NCBI RefSeq assembly: GCF_001679005.1
Contig: NZ_LXTW01000032.1
Location: 310,001 to 374,000 of the forward strand
Length of the DNA stretch: 64,000 nucleotides
Direction of reading: 5' to 3'
From: Moraxella nonliquefaciens
GTDB taxonomy: Bacteria > Pseudomonadota > Gammaproteobacteria > Pseudomonadales > Moraxellaceae
Translations under genes and position numbers: made by a program
In this document: piece by piece, positions 26,901 through 35,869 of the stretch
Layout: each line of letters starts with the position of its first letter
How positions within the stretch are numbered: position 1 is the stretch's first letter
Notes under the pieces: model-generated
What the model was told of the DNA's origin: nothing
Databases searched by the model: none
Seen by the model: the letters and a program-made list of their open reading frames with translations, nothing else

Positions 26901-27530
26901 ATCTTTTTTAAGCGTGTTAAGCTCTTCATCGCTGATGGTTCTTTGGCTATCAGGATTGAAAAATTTAATCGTCTCTATCTCATCATCAAATAATTCCAAA
27001 CGAAACGGTAAGGGCTGCCCCACCGCAAAAATATCCACAATGCTCCCACGCACAGCAAATTCACCTGCCATATAGACATTATCCACCACCTTGTAGCCCG
27101 CTTTGGCAAGGCGTTCACGTTCACGCTCTACATCAAAGGTATCGCCTACATTTAAATCAAAAAACCGTCCCAAAAGATGACTTGGGGGCGTTATTTTTTG
27201 CATGAGTGTCTGCACACTCACCAACAATACACCGCTTGTTGGCATGTGTGTCAATAGGTCAATCCGCTCTGAGATGATGTCTTGATGTACCGACAGGCTG
27301 TCATAAACCAATGTCTCATAATCAGCAAACACATGAGCAGATGTGCCAAAAAAATCAAGTTCATCACTTAATCGTTGTAAACTGCTTTGGGATGGGCAGA
27401 TGACTAAGGTGAGATGCTCTTTATTTTGGGTGCTAAGAACAGACAGCCACAGGGCAAAACTGGCATCCTTTTGGGTAGTAAAATGGGTATGAAAATTGGG
27501 CTTGATGATGGGAGTGTTGATATTTATCAT
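23937..27530 (-). CDS. mfd: Transcription-repair coupling factor
   Basis: The 1197-residue ATP-dependent translocase removes stalled RNA polymerase at lesions and recruits UvrA. The architecture is complete: N-terminal UvrB-like module, central RNA-polymerase-interacting domain (LSYGIGRYLGL region), RecG-like translocase with Walker A GDVGFGKTE and DEEH box, HQLRGRVGRS motif VI, and C-terminal TRCF domain. It lies downstream of ppiD but is separated from it by a good terminator. I see no convincing own promoter motif in the short gap. Confidence 0.97.
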   Translation of the reverse strand: MININTPIIKPNFHTHFTTQKDASFALWLSVLSTQNKEHLTLVICPSQSSLQRLSDELDFFGTSAHVFADYETLVYDSLSVHQDIISERIDLLTHMPTSGVLLVSVQTLMQKITPPSHLLGRFFDLNVGDTFDVERERERLAKAGYKVVDNVYMAGEFAVRGSIVDIFAVGQPLPFRLELFDDEIETIKFFNPDSQRTISDEELNTLKKDGVFDDKNAPKSPKVSSFRLLPACEFDLDDKERFRQNFASLFPNVSARKVAFYHDIMNGIQPPGVEYYAPLFCDLHEWQTHGTLFDYLPKKTLIVCDDNLSAYHHDFWEQIKARHHSLAFDKDVPILPPDYLYLPSNEFFQALKAYPRAVFGDDREDALTLFDHISTHAVPNLPINHQKDEPLDEFLDFVRVCDEPILLVCESAGRREIILELLKGKLDGNTVADFDEFLANLDEYKVTPNNATLPKPSKEADLDKIALTIAPMERGLWLKSEKNQGICIISETQIFGRAVATNRHKRQNALSQALLIKSVSEMTEGSLVVHLSYGIGRYLGLVVLDVGDGEQEFIHIKYADDANVYVPITNLALIGRYSGSDSEAVPLSKIGSGKWDKARQKSLTDIYDVAAELLNVQARRNAKQGISFDIDMASYELFASGFAYDETPDQQSAIEAVMFDMKQTKPMDRLICGDVGFGKTEVAMRAAFIAVQAGYQVALLVPTTLLAGQHEDSFKDRFADWAIKIESLSRFSSKKAQDKVLASLADGKVDIIIGTHRLLQDDVTFKNLGLMIIDEEHRFGVRHKEKIKAMQAEVDTLTMTATPIPRTLNMALSGMQDISIIATPPARRLAIKTFVAQKSEQTTKDAILREILRGGQVYYLHNDLTSIDTVAQNLSDLISEVRVGVAHGQMAHKELHDVMSDFYHKKTNVLVASTIIETGIDVPNANTIIINRADKFGLAQLHQLRGRVGRSHHQAYCYLFVPSIKGLSTDAKKRLDAISRANTLGAGFMLASEDLEIRGAGEILGKQQSGNMQTIGFGLYMDMLERATKAIKSGNTPSLATPLDLVSDINIHASALIPSDYLADVHERLLCYKRIANAETVDELNELRAEMIDRFGAMPTALSNLFLVHKMRVQSMPLGISKIDVTAFGLSMEFKADTPVDGLAIVKLIQSNDGYRMNGATGLKYAFKDEKDVTGRVNAVFELLRYLHGHVAKESE

Positions 27531-27548
27531 TCATATGACTCATTTGGC

Positions 27549-27577
27549 AAAAACCCATATCTAAAATATGGGCTTTT
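27549..27577 (-). terminator. Rho-independent terminator of ppiD
   Basis: On the minus strand CCCATAT and ATATGGG form a 7-base stem around a 5-base loop, extended by AAAA/TTTT and followed by T residues. It lies 16 bases after the ppiD stop, before mfd. Confidence 0.8.
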
Positions 27578-27592
27578 GGTGGTATGCCTGTC

Positions 27593-29422
27593 TTAATGCG
27601 ATATGGCTTGTTCGTTGATTTGTACTTTCTTGGTATCACGCAAATAATGTAAATAGTCTTGAAGTTGGTCTTGACCGACATTATCACGGATAATTTGTGA
27701 TGTTAACTGACGTTCTGCATCGTGAATTTGGGCGGTTGGTGTGCTTTGAGAGACATTAGCTGCCATGACACTCGCTCCTGTATCTGTCTGTACCACCCAC
27801 ACACTCATGCCATCTGTGTTGTGTATAAATAGACTGGCACGCTCAGCAGGTGACAGTTCTGGACTTTGACGAGTAACCACACCCAAATGCTTGGCGGACT
27901 TAATAAGAGTCGCTGGGTCTTTTTTGGCATGGGCATTGGCGGTATCTAGGGCAAGTTTAATGGCTTTTTGCTTGGTTAAAGTTGCCTTGATTTGTTCGCT
28001 TGCCTCTGCCAATGTCAGCTCTCTGGCATCTTGGTAGTTGGTTGGTTGTACCCACACCGTTTTGTCAGCGAGCGTAATGTTGGGGCTGACCGATTGATCG
28101 CTGATGGCAAAATCATCAAAAGCTGCCGATAACACCACAGGGGCAGACAGTTCACTGGTGTTATTGTCTTTGGTGTAGCCTTTGATATGATGGGCAGTCA
28201 GTCCTGTCTCTTGGGCAATATCACTAATACCCATGCTGTCAGTTGCCATGGTGTTAATCTTGGCAATCATCTCATTCATGGCATTGATACGTTTATGTTC
28301 AGCTACTTGCTTGGTCAGCACATCACGCATGCCATCAAGGCTTGGGGCATCTCCCATCTTAGTAATTTTAAAAATATGATAACCAAATCCTGTCTGCACA
28401 GGCTCACTCACACCCCCAACTTTCAGACCACTGATGGCATTCTCAACAGCGCTGCTACTGTCACCAAAAAAAGCGGGGTTATAGCTTCCAATATCACCAC
28501 CACTTTGACCTGTGGGGTCATCTGAATGTGTCTTGGCAAGTGATTCAAAAGACGCTCCTGCATCCAGTTTTGCTTTAATATCTTTGGCACGATTTTTGGC
28601 ATCATCTCCTGTTAATAAGATGTGCGACAACTGTCTGCCATCGCCTCGAGCTTGTAAAGTCGCTTGGTATTGTGCACGAATTTCATCTTCGCTTGGAGTA
28701 TCTGCCTTGATGTCAGTATCACTTAGGATTATATAAGCCAAATCCACACTTGGCGGTGCAATCATGTCTTGTTTATTAGCATGATAATAGGTCTCAATCT
28801 CATCAGTGCTGACGGTTACTTGATTGGCAAAATCCTGCCAGTTGTAACGCACCACCCACGCTTCACGGCTTTGTGTTTGTAGGTCTATCAAGCGACTGAT
28901 TTGTCTGTCAGGGTAGATTGCTGTACCCAAAATACCGCCCGTCAGCTGTCTTAGTGATAACTGCGTGCCAAATACATCAAAGAGCATGTCCTTGGTCATG
29001 CCACGATTTTGTAAATACTGAGCAAAAATGTCGTTTGAAAATTTGCCGTTGGCGTCATGAAAAGTTGGGTCAGCCCGAAGCAGACGGGCAATGGTGTTAT
29101 CAGAGACACTCATGCCCAAAAACTGGGTTTGATTTTCTAACAATGCTCTGTCAATCAAACTCTCCAACACCTCATCATTTAAGGCTTTATCATCAATCAA
29201 ACTGCCGTCCACTTGTTCAAGCAGGCGAGTCCGATAGTTATTCACCTCCGACTGAAAGGTTGCGGTGTCAATGGCAGTATCGCCCACTTTGACGATTTGA
29301 TTGGGGGCAATCTGTCCGCCACCGCTAAATGACTGCACACCCAAAAATGCCATAGGAATGAGCGTGATGATAAGCACTGCCTTACCCGCCCAACTTTGCA
29401 TAAAATTACGCATCTGCTCCAT
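27593..29422 (-). CDS. ppiD: Periplasmic folding chaperone / peptidyl-prolyl isomerase D
   Basis: The 609-residue inner-membrane-anchored chaperone has one N-terminal transmembrane helix (about 12-32), a SurA-like N-domain rich in helices, and a parvulin-type domain (QLSHILLTGDDA, SDDPTGQSGGDIG, FGYHIFKI). A second half is C-terminal and parvulin-like or degenerate. It assists folding of outer-membrane proteins as they leave the Sec translocon. It has the usual length. It stands alone and is followed by a strong terminator. In many genomes ppiD follows hupB, but none is adjacent here. Confidence 0.93.
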   Translation of the reverse strand: MEQMRNFMQSWAGKAVLIITLIPMAFLGVQSFSGGGQIAPNQIVKVGDTAIDTATFQSEVNNYRTRLLEQVDGSLIDDKALNDEVLESLIDRALLENQTQFLGMSVSDNTIARLLRADPTFHDANGKFSNDIFAQYLQNRGMTKDMLFDVFGTQLSLRQLTGGILGTAIYPDRQISRLIDLQTQSREAWVVRYNWQDFANQVTVSTDEIETYYHANKQDMIAPPSVDLAYIILSDTDIKADTPSEDEIRAQYQATLQARGDGRQLSHILLTGDDAKNRAKDIKAKLDAGASFESLAKTHSDDPTGQSGGDIGSYNPAFFGDSSSAVENAISGLKVGGVSEPVQTGFGYHIFKITKMGDAPSLDGMRDVLTKQVAEHKRINAMNEMIAKINTMATDSMGISDIAQETGLTAHHIKGYTKDNNTSELSAPVVLSAAFDDFAISDQSVSPNITLADKTVWVQPTNYQDARELTLAEASEQIKATLTKQKAIKLALDTANAHAKKDPATLIKSAKHLGVVTRQSPELSPAERASLFIHNTDGMSVWVVQTDTGASVMAANVSQSTPTAQIHDAERQLTSQIIRDNVGQDQLQDYLHYLRDTKKVQINEQAISH

Positions 29423-29530
29423 AATACATCACTTATTAAAATCACAAATTAAAATCACAAAAAACTCTTTATGATACAACATTTTGCCAAAATTCTCTAC
29501 CACTTTTCACGCCTGCCGAGCCGTATCATT

Positions 29531-30256
29531 TTATGGTGAGACCAGCGACCCCATCATCTCCATCACCAGCGACAATACCGCCGTATTAAAGAAAAAGGAT
29601 AACACACTATGAAACGTCCCAATGCGACGAAGTTTTTTACTGGTAAAAGAGACATCAGGCACGCCTCCTGTTGCACCAATACCCAAGGCAAAATACAAAA
29701 AATCCCAATAATCAGGGTTATTTTCATAAGGAAAATCAAGCGGATACTTGTCATCGGGCATGGCATCGTAATAACCATGGGCATAGTATAATGCAAATAA
29801 GGTATGGATGAACAGCCATGAGACAATCAATGTACCAAAGGTGATACAAACATGCAAAGTAGAAAGCCAGCCCTCATACAAAGCACTGATACGCATCTCA
29901 TTGATGATGGCAATCATACTGACAAAAGATGTGATGAGTATCAAAATAAGCATGGTATGTTTACGTTCATACTGCTCATGAGCCCGTTTTTTGATGTCCT
30001 CGGTGTTGGTTGTGATAAACATGTTAAATGCCAACAATAAATACGCCACCAAAAAGCTGTCCCACGCCAACAAATACACCGTTTCTATATTAATGCTTGG
30101 CACAAACCGCTTTAAAAAACGCACATCAGACAAAGAAAAATACACACAAATGGCGACGATGAGCGAAATAACAAGATTCATGTTATCCTGCAAAAAGCCA
30201 TAGATTTTATAAAACAACGTGCCTTTTTTGGGTGATTTCATGTCAAATATTGGCAT
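29531..30256 (-). CDS. DUF1345 family membrane protein
   Basis: The protein has about five or six transmembrane helices and the DUF1345 signature near the C-terminus (DYWDFLYFALGIG, then VSFTSKKLRRIGTFHSVLSFFFNT). I favour the ATG at 30256 (241 residues). A GTG at 30298 would add 14 residues, and an ATG at 30241 is also possible; none has a strong ribosome site. Family function is unknown. It sits between ppiD and marC on the same strand, with gaps that leave co-transcription open. Confidence 0.82.
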   Translation of the reverse strand: MPIFDMKSPKKGTLFYKIYGFLQDNMNLVISLIVAICVYFSLSDVRFLKRFVPSINIETVYLLAWDSFLVAYLLLAFNMFITTNTEDIKKRAHEQYERKHTMLILILITSFVSMIAIINEMRISALYEGWLSTLHVCITFGTLIVSWLFIHTLFALYYAHGYYDAMPDDKYPLDFPYENNPDYWDFLYFALGIGATGGVPDVSFTSKKLRRIGTFHSVLSFFFNTAVLSLVMEMMGSLVSP

Positions 30257-30334
30257 AGTAAGGTTAAAAAACAAAAGATAAGAAGATGAAAATATCACCC
30301 AAATCTTATTTGGTAGATTGGTCTTATAGATTAG

Positions 30335-30964
30335 TCAGCTTGCCAGCTGTGGAAATAATGCTCGCAGTCCATTAATCAAAATCTCAATTGCTACCGCTGC
30401 AAGTAGCATGCCCATGATGCGACTTAGGATGTTTAGCCCTGTATCACCCAAAAAGCGACTGATTTTTCCTGCTGCCATAAGTGATACATAACAAAACACA
30501 CTGATACACAGCCCTGCCGCCAAAATCATTCCCACCTGAAACACACCCTTGACCTGACTAGAATAGATGATGACCGTTGAGATGCCTCCTGGGCCTATCA
30601 TCATGGGAATGGCAAGAGGTACTACCGCCGATGCCGTCAAAGATGAACCGACCTCCACATCCTCCTCGTTAGGCTTGACAGGATTGCCACCACCGTTCAT
30701 CATGTTAATGGCAATCAAAAATACCAATATCCCACCTGCCACCTGAAACGACCCCACCGAGATGCCCAATACTTTTAACAAGCTCTCACCTAAAATGGTA
30801 AAAAAGGCAATGCCTATAAACACCGTCAAACAGGTGATTTGGGCAACTTTTTGACGGTCTTTGGCAGTATGACCTTTGGTTAGGTTCAAAAAAAGCCCCA
30901 AAGAGCTAAATGGGTTTATCAGCACCACAAAAGCGAGAATGATTTTGATGAGTTCGGTATCCAC
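30335..30964 (-). CDS. MarC family (UPF0056) integral membrane protein
   Basis: The 209-residue protein has six transmembrane helices and the MarC signature: VLINPFSSLGLFLNLT near the N-terminus, VPLAIPMMIGPGGISTV in the middle, and a final GLNILSRIMGMLLAAVAIEILING. MarC proteins were once linked to multiple antibiotic resistance but their transport role is unproven. An extended -10 TGTTAAAAT lies at 31015-31007, 43 bases before the start. Confidence 0.92.
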   Translation of the reverse strand: MDTELIKIILAFVVLINPFSSLGLFLNLTKGHTAKDRQKVAQITCLTVFIGIAFFTILGESLLKVLGISVGSFQVAGGILVFLIAINMMNGGGNPVKPNEEDVEVGSSLTASAVVPLAIPMMIGPGGISTVIIYSSQVKGVFQVGMILAAGLCISVFCYVSLMAAGKISRFLGDTGLNILSRIMGMLLAAVAIEILINGLRALFPQLAS

Positions 30965-31061
30965 AAGTTATCCTTGATGTCGTTTCATTGTCATGACAAA
31001 AGACGTATTTTAACATGACTTCTATGTTTTTCCTATTGCAATCATCATAGAGCAATTATCC

Positions 31062-31094
31062 ACAAAAATAGGACGCACCCAAATACGTCCTATT
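31062..31094 (-). terminator. Rho-independent terminator of the 31.1-31.8 kb lipoprotein gene
   Basis: On the minus strand AATAGGACG and CGTCCTATT form a perfect 9-base stem with a 10-base loop followed by a T run. It starts 22 bases after the stop codon. Confidence 0.85.
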
Positions 31095-31115
31095 TATCAA
31101 CCATAAACTTTAATA

Positions 31116-31823
31116 TCAGTCAAAAATTTGCCCGATGATTTGCAGTGGCAAGGTGACTACATCAAAAGCGGCGGCAAAAGGAAACAGCACCAGTTTTTCA
31201 ACAGAACTGCTTTGCCCTTCACGGTAAGCCGTGGTTTGCTCGTTGATGTAGATGGTGACAGGGTAGGCTTTACTCAGTGCTTTTAGGCTGGACTGATTGC
31301 TCACGGCAGGATAGGTATGACCTTTTAGGGGAATATCAAAGCAGTAGCTTTGAGCCCCAAGATTCGATTCGCTGTGATTGGTGCATTCTTTGACGCCATT
31401 TTGCAAAAAGAAGTTTAGCTCTTCGTTGGTCACTTCGGCTTTTAACTTGGTGTATTTAAAGGCAAGTTCACCGGTAAAACTGCCGTCATTATTGGCAGAA
31501 TAAAAGTCCAAGCCTTTGGTAAGGCTGATATGGCGTGGATCAAGGCGAGTGATGAGATTGTTAAAGCGAGTCCCGCCTTCAACCAACACATAGCTGTTAC
31601 GCTGACCGACAATCACGACCGCATCCGATGGGATGTTGGGTAGCTTTAATGATGGCTTACCAAATGCCACAACGACGTCATTGGTTAGCACCCTCTTTTG
31701 GGTGGTGGTGTAAGTACCGCCTGAGTCCTTTTCTAACAATGCACTGGTTGCACAGCCTGACAGCAAGGTTGCTGATAGGACAGATGTTAGGGCGATTTTG
31801 CCAAGCTTGCTTAGTTTTTTCAT
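31116..31823 (-). CDS. Hypothetical lipoprotein with a YceK/DUF1375-like C-terminus
   Basis: The 235-residue protein has a signal peptide ending LLSGC, so Cys24 is the lipidation site. A mixed alpha/beta region holds two cysteines (KECTNH, SYCFDI) that could pair. The C-terminal LFPFAAAFDVVTLPLQII resembles the hydrophobic end of the YceK/DUF1375 lipoproteins, a weak match by eye. It is likely in the outer membrane. It is monocistronic with its own terminator. Function is unknown. Confidence 0.75.
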   Translation of the reverse strand: MKKLSKLGKIALTSVLSATLLSGCATSALLEKDSGGTYTTTQKRVLTNDVVVAFGKPSLKLPNIPSDAVVIVGQRNSYVLVEGGTRFNNLITRLDPRHISLTKGLDFYSANNDGSFTGELAFKYTKLKAEVTNEELNFFLQNGVKECTNHSESNLGAQSYCFDIPLKGHTYPAVSNQSSLKALSKAYPVTIYINEQTTAYREGQSSSVEKLVLFPFAAAFDVVTLPLQIIGQIFD

Positions 31824-31961
31824 AAAACAGCCTTATATAACCAATAACAATAAAAAGGTAGATTATTTTTATAAAACCAAATAATCTACAAAACCAATTA
31901 TAAATAATTTTAAAACGCCTGTAAACGCTCCGTGCAAAAATAACTTGTAAGACCATGATTT

Positions 31962-33170
31962 TTAGGTACTTTGGGCTTTGACACAGACCAAATTATCATG
32001 TCTGTCTTTATGAACCAAATGACACTCTGGGGCAAGCGACTGATATACGGCTAAGGTTTCAGCGGTCATCTGCTCAATGGTGTATTCGTGAGTCATTGGG
32101 GGGCGAGTTTTATTTTGTAGGTGAAATTTGATGTTTTTACACAGAGCAAGGGCGGTCTCCTCTTTGATTAGCCCTTGGGGATAAGTGGCTTGTAAAATAT
32201 CAGCAAATGCCCCCCTTGCCCAGCCAATGATGGGCGTGCCAAGGTGTATCGCTTGAATGGCAGTAATACCAATGCTCTCAGGTCGTTCGGCAAGAGCAAG
32301 TACCACATTGGCAGATGATAACCACTCTTTCATGTCAGGTGGTCGCCGTCCGATGAATGTCACACGATTGTTTAGCCCCAAAGCGTGCAAGCGTTGAACA
32401 AATTCCTCGTAAGCGACGTCTTGGTCGGTTGCAGTTGCCAAATCATCATCCATGACGATGGCGTGGATGTTTGGGAATTTGTCTTTTAAGTTGCCCAAAA
32501 TGTCCACAAGCCAATCTTGACCATATTCATGTCCAACAGGTGTGGGAAACACGAGCCATTTTTTGTGTTCAAGTTCAGGATATTGGGCAAATACGCCATG
32601 AAGCCAATGCACGGATGCATGATGGCGATAGGGGTATTTGCGAGTATCTACGCCACGACGAATGCAGACGATTTTAAAGGGAAATTCTTGAATGTTGTAT
32701 TCTTCTTTTTTGATGGCAAGTTTTTCTTTGAAATATTTATCAATACTATAAGATGCACTGATGATGACATCGGAGAAAAACAAGGCTTTACTGTAATTGT
32801 TTAATGGATAAAAACCATAAACGGTCGCCACGATTTTGGGTTGTTTGTCATCAGGCAATGGGCGGATTGCCCAATGTAGCACCCATGCAGGCGTGCGAGA
32901 ATGGACATGGACAATATCAGGTTCGTACTCACTGATGAGCCGTCTGAGTTTTAGGACATACACCAATGACAACCATGATTTTTTTAGCATGGGAATGCGA
33001 TAATACTTCGTGTCATCACGAAGCAGACGAAGCACAAGCTCATCATCAGCCGTAGCAGAGCCAACCACCACAGATTCATGCCCTGCCTTAGATAGGGCGT
33101 GCGTGATGGCAAAAATGCCCCGTTCAGATTCATCGTGCTTTAACGATGATAATAAGTGCATGACTTTCAT
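31962..33170 (-). CDS. Glycosyltransferase family 4 protein
   Basis: The 402-residue GT-B fold enzyme has an N-terminal Rossmann half with a glycine-poor start (MKVMHLLSSLKHDESERG) and HVHSRTPAW. The C-terminal donor-binding half contains NRVTFIGRRPP and ERPESIGITAIQAIHLGTPIIGW. The canonical EPFG..EA motif is degenerate here, with ESIG and Gln in place of the second Glu. An LPS-core or surface-glycan role is plausible given the LPS genes in the window but unproven. Its start overlaps the peroxiredoxin stop by four bases. Confidence 0.85.
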   Translation of the reverse strand: MKVMHLLSSLKHDESERGIFAITHALSKAGHESVVVGSATADDELVLRLLRDDTKYYRIPMLKKSWLSLVYVLKLRRLISEYEPDIVHVHSRTPAWVLHWAIRPLPDDKQPKIVATVYGFYPLNNYSKALFFSDVIISASYSIDKYFKEKLAIKKEEYNIQEFPFKIVCIRRGVDTRKYPYRHHASVHWLHGVFAQYPELEHKKWLVFPTPVGHEYGQDWLVDILGNLKDKFPNIHAIVMDDDLATATDQDVAYEEFVQRLHALGLNNRVTFIGRRPPDMKEWLSSANVVLALAERPESIGITAIQAIHLGTPIIGWARGAFADILQATYPQGLIKEETALALCKNIKFHLQNKTRPPMTHEYTIEQMTAETLAVYQSLAPECHLVHKDRHDNLVCVKAQST

Positions 33171-33664
33171 AGCGTTTTTAGAAAGTTTAGTAGCGTTCTG
33201 GCGTGTTCTTTGGCTTTGACGTTACGAAAACTGGCGAGCATATTACCTGTTTTGTCAAACACAAATGTAGAGCGTACCACACCAAGATGAGTTTTACCAT
33301 ACATCATTTTTTCTTTGATGACCTCAAAATGCTGGCACAGTTTTTCATCGGCATCACTGACAAGCCCAATGAGAAGTTCTTTTTTGGTGATGAAATTTTG
33401 ATGAGAACGTACGCCATCACAAGACACGCCAAGTACCACATAGCCAAGCGTGGCAAACTCATCAGACAAGGCGGTAAAGTCGCTCGCCTGCACGCTACAT
33501 CCTTGGGTGTTGTCTTTGGGATAAAAATATAAAATCAAGCCCAAACCACAGCTACTGATGTATTTTTTTAACTCAATCTCTTCATTGATAAAGCCCTCAT
33601 CAGAGCGATGAACCAAACGAACGGCAAAATCAGGCAGAGCGATGCTTTCTTGGGAATTGTTCAT
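33167..33664 (-). CDS. Peroxiredoxin, Bcp/PrxQ family, lacking the usual resolving cysteine
   Basis: With the ATG at 33664 the protein has 165 residues. The active-site PKDNTQGC fits PxxxTxxC, with peroxidatic Cys56. The residue five positions on, Cys in most PrxQ proteins, is Ser61, so it may act as a 1-Cys enzyme or use another thiol; other cysteines are at 39, 96 and 124 or thereabouts. FYPKD and RSTFVFD blocks confirm the family. The gene is translationally coupled to the downstream glycosyltransferase (ATGA overlap). It should reduce hydroperoxides in the cytoplasm. Confidence 0.87.
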   Translation of the reverse strand: MNNSQESIALPDFAVRLVHRSDEGFINEEIELKKYISSCGLGLILYFYPKDNTQGCSVQASDFTALSDEFATLGYVVLGVSCDGVRSHQNFITKKELLIGLVSDADEKLCQHFEVIKEKMMYGKTHLGVVRSTFVFDKTGNMLASFRNVKAKEHARTLLNFLKTL

Positions 33665-33836
33665 GATGATTTGATATGATAAAAACAGTGTGTCTATTTT
33701 ACCCAAAAAATACATAAATTACCAACGTTAAAACAAGACATACATCATGAAAAAATTTTCGTTAATATTTGTAAAAATTGTCATTATACGGTAAAATTAG
33801 CCGCTAATTTTTGGGCAATCTAAGATAAGGCGATTT

Positions 33837-35150
33837 ATGTCTTTGCTTTCTTTTTTTAACATCAATGAGCGTGGCTCAACGGTACGCCAAGAAGTCATTG
33901 CAGGTTTGACCACATTTTTGGCGATGGTGTACTCGGTGATTGTTGTGCCAGGGATGCTCGCTAATGCAGGTTTTCCTGCTGGGTCAGTTTTTATCGCCAC
34001 ATGCTTGGTGGCAGGACTGGGTTCTATTTTGATTGGCGTGTTTGCCAATGTACCAATGGCAATCGGTTGTGCCATCAGCTTGACAGCATTTACCGCATTT
34101 AGCTTGGTACTGGGACAGCAAATCAGCATTAATGTCGCCTTAGGGGCGATTTTTTTGATGGGCATACTGTTTACGCTCATATCGGTAACAGGCATTCGGG
34201 CATGGATTTTAAAAAATCTGCCCAGTGCCATCGCTCATGGGGCAGGTATTGGTATTGGTCTGTTTTTACTGCTCATCGCTGCCAATGGTGTGGGACTGGT
34301 CATCAAAAATGATGCAGGACTGCCTGTCAAAATGGGTGAGTTTACATCTTTTGGGGTCATCATGTCGCTCTTGGGTTTGGCGGCGATTGTTGGTCTTGAA
34401 AAACGTCAAGTCAAAGGCAGTATTCTATGGGTCATTATCGCCATCACCATCATTGGGCTAATTTTTGACCCAAATGTCAAATTTGGTGGTTCTGTTTTTA
34501 AACTGCCCACCTTTGGCAATGAATCGCTGTTTGGGGCGATGGACATCATGGGAGCATTAAATGCCGCCGTACTGCCTGCGGTATTCGCCCTTGTCATGAC
34601 GGCGGTGTTTGATGCCACAGGAACGATTCGTGCGGTGGCAGGACAGGCAGGTCTCATTGACAAAAATGGACAAATCTTAGGCGGTGGCAAGGCACTCACA
34701 GCAGACTCGGTATCATCAATCATGTCGGGGGTATTCGGTACTGCCCCTGCGGCGGTCTATATTGAGTCGGCGACAGGTACAGCGGTGGGGGGCAAAACGG
34801 GACTTACGGCGGTGGTCGTGGGTGGTCTGTTCTTGCTCATGCTGTTTTTTGAGCCATTGGCATTTTTGGTGCCAAACTATGCCACTGCTCCTGCACTCAT
34901 GTATGTGGGTTTGCTCATGCTAAGCAATGTCTCAAAACTTGATTTTGATGACTTTGTGGGAGCGATGAGTGGGCTTATCTGTGCTGTGTTTATCGTCTTG
35001 ACGGCAAATATCGTTACAGGCATCATGCTCGGTTTTGGTTCATTGGTGCTAGGTCGCATCATCTCTGGTGAGTTTAAAAAACTGAACACCGGCACGGTTG
35101 TCATTGCCATCTCTTTGGTGGCATTCTATGCGTTAGGCTATGCCATTTAA
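33837..35150 (+). CDS. NCS2 family purine permease (AdeQ/PbuG-like)
   Basis: The 437-residue protein has 12 or more transmembrane segments of the azaguanine-like NCS2 group. It shows RQEVIAGLTTFLAMVYSVIVVPG, the NVPMAIGCAISLTAF segment, FDATGTIRAVAGQAG with the substrate-binding region, and the TAPAAVYIESATGTAVGGKTGLTAVVVG block. Hypoxanthine, guanine or adenine is the expected substrate. TAAGG precedes the ATG. No purine riboswitch is evident upstream. A terminator follows. Confidence 0.92.
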   Translation: MSLLSFFNINERGSTVRQEVIAGLTTFLAMVYSVIVVPGMLANAGFPAGSVFIATCLVAGLGSILIGVFANVPMAIGCAISLTAFTAFSLVLGQQISINVALGAIFLMGILFTLISVTGIRAWILKNLPSAIAHGAGIGIGLFLLLIAANGVGLVIKNDAGLPVKMGEFTSFGVIMSLLGLAAIVGLEKRQVKGSILWVIIAITIIGLIFDPNVKFGGSVFKLPTFGNESLFGAMDIMGALNAAVLPAVFALVMTAVFDATGTIRAVAGQAGLIDKNGQILGGGKALTADSVSSIMSGVFGTAPAAVYIESATGTAVGGKTGLTAVVVGGLFLLMLFFEPLAFLVPNYATAPALMYVGLLMLSNVSKLDFDDFVGAMSGLICAVFIVLTANIVTGIMLGFGSLVLGRIISGEFKKLNTGTVVIAISLVAFYALGYAI

Positions 35151-35174
35151 ATTTCAATACTGTAAAAATAAAAA

Positions 35175-35202
35175 TCATTTACCAACGGTGAATGGTTTTT
35201 TG
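35175..35202 (+). terminator. Rho-independent terminator of the purine permease gene
   Basis: CATTTACC (35176-35183) pairs with GGTGAATG (35187-35194), with one G-T pair and a 3-base loop, followed by a run of six T. It lies 25 bases after the stop. Confidence 0.7.
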
Positions 35203-35233
35203 GTAGATGGATGTTATACAATAAATGGTTATG

Positions 35234-35824
35234 TTAATGCACATCGTCTGCCAATTTTAGCAAATACGCCCGCATGGCAGGCAATTCATCATGGGGGATG
35301 CCATTGAGCCATGCACCATCTACGGCACAGCGTATGGCGGATAAACGTGGGTTGCTGTCGGTGCCTGCATGAGTTTTGATTTTTTGGGCAAGCCAATTTC
35401 TCCATAGCCCATACATCTGCACATTGGTGACCATGGCTCTAATAAGACCTGCCCAGTCGCTTTTTAGTCCAATCTCTTGATTGTCAAACATCACCCGAAC
35501 ATAGGCTTTGGTAAATGCCCCCATCTTATCAGAATGGGCGTCCATGTCGGCTAATATGGCGGTGTTAATTTGGGCGATAAACAGCTCTACCACGCTGGTG
35601 ATGAGTTCATCTTTGGATTTGAAATGATGAAACAGTCCGCCTTTGCTCGTGCCTGCCATGTCTGCCACTTTTTGCATGGACAGATTGCCAATGCCAACGT
35701 CTAGCATGAGATTTTTGGTACAGACCAAAATGGTATGGCGTAACAGCTCGGGGTTGTTTTTACGTTTGGGGGTTTTATCATCAGGTGTGGGCATGGCGGT
35801 GTTGGTGGCAAATAAGTCATTCAT
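35234..35824 (-). CDS. TetR/AcrR family repressor, probably of the adjacent SMR pump
   Basis: The 196-residue protein has an N-terminal helix-turn-helix at about 46-70 (NLSMQKVADMAGTSKGGLFHHF), classic for TetR. A helical C-terminal ligand domain contains LKSDWAGLIRAM. A 25-residue polar tail precedes the DNA-binding domain. It lies 45 bases downstream of the SMR gene on the same strand, so the pair is very likely an operon. It is presumably autoregulated through the palindrome at 36240-36259. Confidence 0.9.
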   Translation of the reverse strand: MNDLFATNTAMPTPDDKTPKRKNNPELLRHTILVCTKNLMLDVGIGNLSMQKVADMAGTSKGGLFHHFKSKDELITSVVELFIAQINTAILADMDAHSDKMGAFTKAYVRVMFDNQEIGLKSDWAGLIRAMVTNVQMYGLWRNWLAQKIKTHAGTDSNPRLSAIRCAVDGAWLNGIPHDELPAMRAYLLKLADDVH

Positions 35825-35869
35825 AAGAATCTCTTGGGGTTAAAATGATTTAAAGAATAATCTTGAAAG

